This document shows positions 59,142 through 64,000 of a stretch of DNA of 64,000 bases, piece after piece. This stretch comes from Mobilicoccus massiliensis. GTDB lineage: Bacteria; Actinomycetota; Actinomycetes; Actinomycetales; Dermatophilaceae. The stretch lies in NCBI RefSeq assembly GCF_000826525.2, contig NZ_LN651329.1, positions 92,005 through 156,004 of the forward strand, in the 5' to 3' direction. The stretch's first letter is position 1; each line of letters begins with the position of its first letter. The position numbers and the translations under genes are program-made. The notes beneath the pieces were generated by a model. It was not told where the DNA came from and made no database searches. It worked only from the letters and a program-made list of their open reading frames with translations.

Positions 59142-60053
59142 TCAGGTGAGACCGAGCGGCAGCCCCGTGGCGTACTCGCCGTCGACGACCGGGCCGAAGT
59201 CGTCGTGCACGCCCAGGAGCCGGGCGAGGCCGACGAGAGACTCGCCGAGTCCCGCGTCGATGCGGTACGTGGCCTCCCCGTCGCCCCTGGTCCGGCCACG
59301 GGTGATGATCGCGACCGGGCGCCCGGCCTTGTGGGAGTGCCGGACGAACCGGTATCCGCTCATCACCTGCAGGCTCGAACCGAGCACGAGCAGCGATCGC
59401 GAGGCGTCGACCGCGTCGTAGGCGCGGGCGACGCGATCCTTGGGCACCTGCTCGCCGAAGTACACGACGTGGGGTTTGAGGGTGTCGGCGCCGCACCGGC
59501 CGCAGTCGGCGAGAACGAACCGCTCGACGTCGGCGTCGGGCAGCGTGACGTCGCCGTCGGGGCGGATCTCGCCGGTGCGGACCCGCTCGGCGAAGCCGGG
59601 GTTGAGCTGGGCGAGGCGCTGCTCCATGAGGTCGCGGGGGAGTCGGTCGTCGCAGGTCAGGCACCGTACGAGCGAGAGAGTGCCGTGGAGCTCGAGGACA
59701 TCGGTCGCGCCCGCCTCCTGGTGGAGTCCGTCGACGTTCTGCGTGATGAGCGACGACACGAACCCCTCACGCTGGAGCGCCGCGACGACACGGTGGCCGG
59801 CGTTCGGGCGCGACGAGGCGAACCGAGCCCACCCCACGTGCGCCCGCGACCAATACCGGCGACGCGACTGCGGCCCGGAGACGAACTCCGAGTACTGCAT
59901 CGGCTGCACGCGTCGCTGCCCGTCCGGGCCGCGGTAGTCGGGGATCCCCGACTCGGTGCTCATGCCCGCGCCGGTGAGGACGCACACGTCGCCGCCGGAG
60001 ACGAGGTCGGCGATCGCCTCGAGCATGGCGGCGTCGGGGTGAGGTGCGGTCAC
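59142..60053 (-). CDS. Sirtuin-type NAD+-dependent protein deacylase
   Basis: A 303-residue Sir2 protein. The NAD-binding motif VCVLTGAGMSTESGIPDYRG, catalytic His in LELHGTLSLVRC with SLITQNVDGLHQEAG, and a four-Cys zinc site (CLTC and CGRCG) are complete, and PHVVYFGEQVP follows. The GAGxSTESGIPDYR form and the YSEFV segment fit the class II-like bacterial sirtuins. It removes acyl groups from lysines; targets are unknown. The GTG at 60053 was chosen because GATAAT lies six bases upstream; an ATG at 60080 would add nine residues without a supporting signal. Confidence 0.93.
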   Translation of the reverse strand: MTAPHPDAAMLEAIADLVSGGDVCVLTGAGMSTESGIPDYRGPDGQRRVQPMQYSEFVSGPQSRRRYWSRAHVGWARFASSRPNAGHRVVAALQREGFVSSLITQNVDGLHQEAGATDVLELHGTLSLVRCLTCDDRLPRDLMEQRLAQLNPGFAERVRTGEIRPDGDVTLPDADVERFVLADCGRCGADTLKPHVVYFGEQVPKDRVARAYDAVDASRSLLVLGSSLQVMSGYRFVRHSHKAGRPVAIITRGRTRGDGEATYRIDAGLGESLVGLARLLGVHDDFGPVVDGEYATGLPLGLT

Positions 60054-60059
60054 GCCGCC

Positions 60060-60065
60060 ATTATC
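60060..60065 (-). promoter_or_regulatory. -10 element GATAAT for leaderless sirtuin mRNA
   Basis: GATAAT, six bases (GGCGGC), then the GTG start. It is among the better -10 matches in the window. Confidence 0.55.
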
Positions 60066-60142
60066 GGGGGTGGACCGCATGCGTCGCGCGACACCCGGCT
60101 CCGCCGCGCCCCGGCACGAACTCCCGCGAGGAGCGCCGGCTT

Positions 60143-61843
60143 TCAGCCCTTGTTCTGACGCTTCTGGATGTTGGCCCACTCGTCGCGCAGGCCCACGGTG
60201 CGGTGGAAGAGCATGGGCGTGCGGGGGTCGTGGGCGAAGTAGCCGAGGCGCTCGAACTGCACGACCTCGCCGGGGGCGGTGTCGGCGAGGGCCGGTTCGA
60301 CCTTGGCGTTCGTGAGCAGCTCACGGGAGTGCGGATCGAGGTCGTCCATGACGTCACCGGTGCGTTCGCCGGGGGCAGGTGCGGAGAAGAGCCGTTCGTA
60401 GAGCGCGACCTGGGCGTTGACAGCGTGGGCGGCGGAGACCCAGTGCATCGTCGACTTGACCTTGCGGCCGTCGGGGGCGGTGCCCCCGCGGGACTCCGGG
60501 TCCATCGTCACGTGCACCTCGACGACCTCGCCCGCGTCGTTCTTGACGACATCGGTGCACGTCACGAGGTAAGCGCCACGCAACCGAACCTCCCGACCGG
60601 GGGAGAGGCGGAAGAACTTCGGCGGCGGCACCTCGGCGAAGTCGTCCTGCTCGATCCACAGCTCACCGGAGAACGGAACGCTGCGAATGCCGTCGTCGGG
60701 GTTCTCCGGGTTGTTGACGACGTCGAAGTACTCGACGACCGGCGCGCCGGAGGCGTCGGTGGGCCAGTTGTCGATGACCACCTTGAGCGGGCGAAGCACT
60801 GCCATACGTCGCTGCGAGGTGAGGTTGAGGTGCTTGCGGACGAAGCTCTCGAGCAGCTCGATGTCGTGCCGGCTGTTGGTGCGGGTCAGACCAATGTAGG
60901 CGCAGAACTCCCGGATCGCGGCAGGCGGGTAGCCACGGCGACGCAGCGCCGAGATCGTGGGCATGCGCGGGTCGTCCCAGCCGTCGACGACACCGTTCTC
61001 GATGAGCTGACGCAGACGCCGCTTGCTCGTCACCGTGTGCGTGAGCTCGAGGCGCGCGAACTCCCGCTGCTTCGGGGGCGCCTGCTCGAGTGGCAGGTGC
61101 GCGAGGTACCAGTCGTAGAGGGCGCGGTTGCTGCCGAACTCCAACGTGCACAGCGAATGCGTCACGCCCTCGATGGCGTCGGACTGCCCGTGCGCCCAGT
61201 CGTAGGTCGGGTAGATGCACCACGTGTCACCCGTGCGGTGATGGTTGCTGCGGCGGATGCGGTACATGACCGGGTCGCGCAGTTGCATGTTCTCGTGCTG
61301 CATGTCGATCTTCGCCCGCAGCACCCGCGACCCGTCCGGGTACTCCCCGGCGCGCATCTTGCGCAACTCGGTGAGGCTCTCCTCGACCGGCCGGTCGCGG
61401 AACGGCGACTCGACTCCGGGCTTGCCGTAACCGCCACGCTGGGCAGAGATCGTCTCGCCGTCCTGCTCGTCGACGTAGGCGAGACCCTGGCCGATGAGCA
61501 GCTCGGCCCAGGTGTACAGCTGCTCGAAGTAGTCGGAGGCGAAGAGCACCGACTGCGGCTCGTAGCCGAGCCACGCGATGTCCTCGCGGATGGAGTCGAC
61601 GTACTCGACGTCCTCGGTGTCGGGGTTGGTGTCGTCGAGGCGCAGGTTGCAGACGCCGCCGAAGTCCTTCGCGATACCGAAGTCGACGCAGATCGCTTTT
61701 GCGTGACCGATGTGCAGATAACCGTTGGGCTCGGGAGGGAACCGGGTCTGCACACGACCGCCGTAGGTGCCGGCCTCGTTGTCCGCACGGATCTCGTCAC
61801 GCACGAAGTCGCTGGTGGGGGCGGGGTTCACGGCCTCGGTCAT
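60143..61843 (-). CDS. glnS: Glutaminyl-tRNA synthetase
   Basis: Class I synthetase (566 residues) that charges tRNA-Gln directly. The HIGH motif is PPEPNGYLHIGHAKAI, the KMSKS equivalent HTVTSKRRLRQLI, and YPTYDWAHGQSDAIEGVTHSLCT is a GlnRS/GluRS-II signature. The C-terminal beta-barrel anticodon domains are complete. GlnRS is absent from many actinobacteria, which rely on GatCAB; both are present here. The tRNA-Gln(CUG) gene is 637 bp upstream in divergent orientation. The ATG has AGGA eight bases upstream; TAGGAT at seven bases would alternatively make it leaderless. Confidence 0.96.
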   Translation of the reverse strand: MTEAVNPAPTSDFVRDEIRADNEAGTYGGRVQTRFPPEPNGYLHIGHAKAICVDFGIAKDFGGVCNLRLDDTNPDTEDVEYVDSIREDIAWLGYEPQSVLFASDYFEQLYTWAELLIGQGLAYVDEQDGETISAQRGGYGKPGVESPFRDRPVEESLTELRKMRAGEYPDGSRVLRAKIDMQHENMQLRDPVMYRIRRSNHHRTGDTWCIYPTYDWAHGQSDAIEGVTHSLCTLEFGSNRALYDWYLAHLPLEQAPPKQREFARLELTHTVTSKRRLRQLIENGVVDGWDDPRMPTISALRRRGYPPAAIREFCAYIGLTRTNSRHDIELLESFVRKHLNLTSQRRMAVLRPLKVVIDNWPTDASGAPVVEYFDVVNNPENPDDGIRSVPFSGELWIEQDDFAEVPPPKFFRLSPGREVRLRGAYLVTCTDVVKNDAGEVVEVHVTMDPESRGGTAPDGRKVKSTMHWVSAAHAVNAQVALYERLFSAPAPGERTGDVMDDLDPHSRELLTNAKVEPALADTAPGEVVQFERLGYFAHDPRTPMLFHRTVGLRDEWANIQKRQNKG

Positions 61844-61850
61844 GGGTGGA

Positions 61851-61856
61851 ATCCTA
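61851..61856 (-). promoter_or_regulatory. -10-like TAGGAT before glnS
   Basis: TAGGAT, seven bases, then ATG. The AGGA within it could serve instead as a ribosome binding site, so the two readings compete. Confidence 0.35.
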
Positions 61857-62088
61857 CCGTGCGACCGCCCCGCGGCCCGGCACGGTCCACGGGTGACGAC
61901 CCCCTCCCGGGCCTCGACGCTGGCACCTCGCGGCGCATCGCCCGACCCAGGCCGTGGTCGCGTGAAGCGCGGGTGACTCGGGGGTGCTCCCAGGGCGATC
62001 AGGGCGGGGGTGGCACGGCGTCGGCGCGGGGCCATCGCGGAGTGGCCTCGACCGGGCGCGCAGGCGGGCTGAGTCGGCAGGGCGACGC

Positions 62089-62214
62089 AGATCTCGCGCA
62101 ACAAAGACCGGTCAATCCCCTCGCTTGGACGGCGGGTTCTCGAATCTGCCCAGGTCAGCGGGCTAGGGGTCATCGCGGCGTCGGACGCTGACCGGTCTTT
62201 GTTGCGCGAGATCT
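62089..62214. repeat. Inverted-pair element, ACAAAGACCGGTCA family, copy 2
   Basis: Perfect 26-bp arms (62089-62114 and 62189-62214) flank 74 bases that do not resemble the interior of copy 1. It lies in the 636-bp gene-free region between glnS and tRNA-Gln; apart from this element and the tRNA promoter I see nothing else in that region. Confidence 0.9.
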
Positions 62215-62387
62215 CCTCGCAGCCACTCGTTCGAGGGCGCGTCCGGGCCGCACATCGCGCTTCGGTGGGCGAGTCGCGCACGCTCGACGGCAGGGGCGTG
62301 AAGGCGACCGGTCGACACCGGGACAACGCGACGCTGCCCGGCCGTTCCCGTGACGTGAGTCGTCGTCCCTCACGTAGAGATCCGGAT

Positions 62388-62417
62388 TTGGGCGCGACAC
62401 GCTCGGGCGGCTAGAGT
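62388..62417 (+). promoter_or_regulatory. tRNA-Gln/tRNA-Glu promoter
   Basis: TTGGGC (62388-62393), 18 bases, TAGAGT (62412-62417), 63 bp before the mature tRNA-Gln. The hexamers are the same as those before etfB. Confidence 0.5.
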
Positions 62418-62479
62418 GAGTCCTCGTGATCGCGAGCCGATCGCTCTCGCCTGTCGAGGACATCGCTCGGGATACCCCA

Positions 62480-62551
62480 TGGGGTATGGTGTAATTGGCA
62501 GCACGACTGATTCTGGTTCAGTTAGTCTAGGTTCGAGTCCTGGTACCCCAG
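62480..62551 (+). tRNA. tRNA-Gln (anticodon CUG)
   Basis: A 72-nt cloverleaf: acceptor TGGGGTA/TACCCCA with the U1-A72 pair typical of tRNA-Gln, anticodon stem ACTGA/TCAGT with loop TTCTGGT (anticodon CTG), and T-loop GGTTCGAGTCC. The 3' CCA is not encoded. The bases just upstream repeat TACCCCA, forming a palindrome with the 5' acceptor strand. Confidence 0.95.
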
Positions 62552-62619
62552 CTCTGATCAGGTGTTTCACCCGATTAGGAGAAGGACGAGTGTTCAGCTA
62601 GTCTTTCGACGCTGTTCCT

Positions 62620-62692
62620 GGCCCCGTTGTGTAGTGGCCTAGCACGCCGCCCTCTCAAGGCGGTAGCGCCGGTTCGAATCCGGTCGGGGCTA
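62620..62692 (+). tRNA. tRNA-Glu (anticodon CUC)
   Basis: A 73-nt cloverleaf: acceptor GGCCCCG/CGGGGCT with a G-U end pair, anticodon stem CCGCC/GGCGG with loop CTCTCAA (anticodon CTC), and T-loop GGTTCGAATCC. The CCA is not encoded. It lies 68 bp after tRNA-Gln, probably on one precursor, and is followed by a terminator. Confidence 0.95.
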
Positions 62693-62700
62693 CACGATAC

Positions 62701-62732
62701 GAAGACCCGCTCCCTGCAGGGGGCGGGTCTTC
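62701..62732. terminator. Terminator after tRNA-Glu, probably bidirectional
   Basis: GAAGACCCGC (62701-62710) pairs with GCGGGTCTTC (62723-62732), with CCC/GGG extending the stem, then GTCGTTCT. It lies between the tRNA pair and the convergent GNAT-Nudix gene. Confidence 0.7.
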
Positions 62733-62764
62733 GTCGTTCTCGGACTGTTCGACGGTTCGAGCGA

Positions 62765-63862
62765 TCAGTCGGTGGCGACGGGTGCGTCGAGCCGGTTCAG
62801 GCGTCCGCGCTGGGCAGGGAGCGGGCAGAGGTCGTGCCGCACCGGGACGATGCGCGGACGCAGGCGCATCGCCGCAGCGACCGACCCGAGCGTGAGCAGT
62901 TCCTCCACCAGCACCCGGGTCGGCGCGACGAGCAGGAGTGAGCCGGCCTCTGCGCCGGCGGCCAGTTCGGAAACTGGCGTCCACTCCGACAGATGCGCCT
63001 CGGTCGTCGTGTGCTGCATCGCGTTGGCGAGGCCGCGATCTCGCACGGGGAGCAGGAAGAACCGCACGTCGAACCGCTTGGCGCTGCCGACGGGCGTGAT
63101 CCATTCGTCCCACGGCACGAGGGCGGCGGGGTCGATGCGCGCACCGGTCTCCTCGGCGACCTCGCGTACACCGGTCGCGAGCGCCGTTCGCACGGCCTGG
63201 TGCTCCTCACCCCACCGCTCGTGATGGCCGCACGCCCACGCGGCCTGGTGCTCGGCCACGAGATCATCGGGCAGATCGAGCTCGGCGCCCAGTTCGGCGT
63301 CGCCCGGGTCGACGCGGCCGCCCGGAAAGACGACCGCGTTGGGGACGAAGTCCATCGAGCCCACGCGATGCTGGACGAACACCTCGAGGCCGCCGTCGCC
63401 GTCGCGGACGGGGACGACGCTCACCGCCGGTGTCGGTGCGGGGGAGTCCTCGATGTACCGGTACAAGGCGTCCGGCGTCTTGCCGGGCCCAGGCTGGAAG
63501 CCGCGCTCGAGCAACCACGACGCTCCGCTCGTGGGTGACGCGGTGAGTGAGTCCGCTCCCGCATCGAGCACGAGCCCGTAGGCGGCGCGCACCAAGCTCG
63601 TGCCGAGGCCCCGGCCGGCGGCTCGCGGGTGTACGGCGAGCGCTTCGAGGTGGTGGACGCCGTCACGCTGCACGACACGGGCGAAACCGGCGGGCGGCTG
63701 CCCGATGACGAGCAGCGTTCCCTCCCGGGTGTCTTCGGCGGTTGGTGCGCTCGCATCGACCTCGGTCTCGCCCGACCGACCCTCGGTTGCGAGCTCCACG
63801 ACCCGGACGTGCGCCAGGTCCTCCGGAAGCGCACGCCTGACCGCGGTGATGCTCAGACCCAT
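62765..63862 (-). CDS. GNAT acetyltransferase-Nudix hydrolase fusion protein
   Basis: A 365-residue two-domain protein. Residues 1 to about 135 form a GNAT N-acetyltransferase fold with the acetyl-CoA motif AVHPRAAGRGLGTSLVRAA. From about 145 on is a Nudix hydrolase: FPGGRVDPGDAEL, then after a long insert the core REVAEETGARI (near residues 233-243). The insert between the Gly and Glu halves resembles the NUDT7/NUDT19-like pattern of CoA or acyl-CoA pyrophosphatases, which would fit an acetyl-CoA-binding partner, but this is inference. AGGAGAAGGG lies just before the ATG. It converges with the tRNA genes. Confidence 0.85.
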   Translation of the reverse strand: MGLSITAVRRALPEDLAHVRVVELATEGRSGETEVDASAPTAEDTREGTLLVIGQPPAGFARVVQRDGVHHLEALAVHPRAAGRGLGTSLVRAAYGLVLDAGADSLTASPTSGASWLLERGFQPGPGKTPDALYRYIEDSPAPTPAVSVVPVRDGDGGLEVFVQHRVGSMDFVPNAVVFPGGRVDPGDAELGAELDLPDDLVAEHQAAWACGHHERWGEEHQAVRTALATGVREVAEETGARIDPAALVPWDEWITPVGSAKRFDVRFFLLPVRDRGLANAMQHTTTEAHLSEWTPVSELAAGAEAGSLLLVAPTRVLVEELLTLGSVAAAMRLRPRIVPVRHDLCPLPAQRGRLNRLDAPVATD

Positions 63863-63895
63863 GCCCTTCTCCTCGCTCAGGCCCCGACCCGGAGC

Positions 63896-63967
63896 GTGAC
63901 GGCAGCTGGGATGGCGGCTCCGGTGGGGTGCTCACCCCCGCGCCACTCCCATCCCATCTGCCATCAC
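63896..63967. repeat. Palindromic element, GGATGGGATGG family, copy 2
   Basis: 19-bp arms (63896-63914 and 63949-63967; two mismatches) around a centre GGGGTG-CT-CACCCC. Arm core and centre match the element at 2393-2464. It lies upstream of the GNAT-Nudix gene. Nothing else is seen from 63863 to the window end. Confidence 0.8.
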
Positions 63968-64000
63968 CGGGCGGGACGGCCGGTGATGGTACGGCCGGAC

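Noticed and set aside
54650..62214. The two ACAAAGACC elements as ends of one 7.5-kb composite transposon
   Set aside because: Each site is itself a complete inverted pair, and the region between holds ordinary housekeeping genes (gltX, sirtuin, glnS) without a transposase.

Overview
The window is about 70% G+C, densely coded, and rich in GTG starts, stop/start overlaps of the ATGA type and leaderless promoters. This points to a high-GC actinobacterium. The gene content and order (a GlgE-pathway alpha-glucan cluster, mnmA and a MetE-like gene leading into ligA, gatCAB, the ilvBN-ilvC, leuB and ilvE genes, and a FAH-family gene before gltX) fit the Micrococcales, perhaps the Dermatophilaceae/Intrasporangiaceae side. 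This placement is inference from gene order, not a database match.

Layout. 1-240: the 3' end of an IS256-type transposase lying almost against the end of metA. 270-2316: metA (Glu111, acetyl-CoA type) and an SGNH hydrolase. 2506-12735: a minus-strand GlgE-pathway cluster, glgX, glgE, treS and a single reading frame that joins maltokinase to the branching enzyme GlgB. 12848-15367: a YbjN-domain protein and etfBA. 15386-16017: a gene-free block with six hairpins. 16067-18384: cysteine desulfurase and mnmA for tRNA 2-thiouridine. 18545-28710: acyl-CoA dehydrogenase, a PLP lyase, a DedA-like protein, a MetE-like protein, a PfkB kinase, ligA, a small protein paired with a DUF1023 hydrolase, and YjbQ. 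28813-33845: an ABC-F protein, acyltransferase 3 and a NarL-type two-component pair. 33974-36361: a GH31 glycosidase gene broken by one in-frame TAG. 36549-43649: gatCAB, an EamA transporter, SixA and a secreted metzincin. 43771-47556: ilvBN and ilvC behind an attenuator with a leader peptide. 47699-49919: bacterioferritin and its ferredoxin behind an iron-box-like site, then a NlpC/P60 hydrolase. 49983-52387: leuB and ilvE. 52518-55772: small membrane proteins, a conserved hypothetical and a secreted SGNH hydrolase. 55774-63862: a FAH-family protein, gltX, a HAD phosphatase, a sirtuin, glnS, tRNA-Gln(CUG), tRNA-Glu(CUC) and a GNAT-Nudix fusion.

How the genes work together. TreS makes maltose from trehalose, maltokinase phosphorylates it, GlgE polymerises maltose 1-phosphate, GlgB adds branches and GlgX removes them; four of these five activities lie in one tightly packed block. 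The ilv and leu genes form a branched-chain amino acid island. The window carries both routes to Gln-tRNA: direct charging by GlnRS, and misacylation by GluRS followed by GatCAB amidation.

The least explained signal is a set of long inverted-repeat elements in intergenic DNA. Each consists of two arms of about 13-27 bp in opposite orientation around unrelated interiors. At least four arm families recur within these 64 kb.
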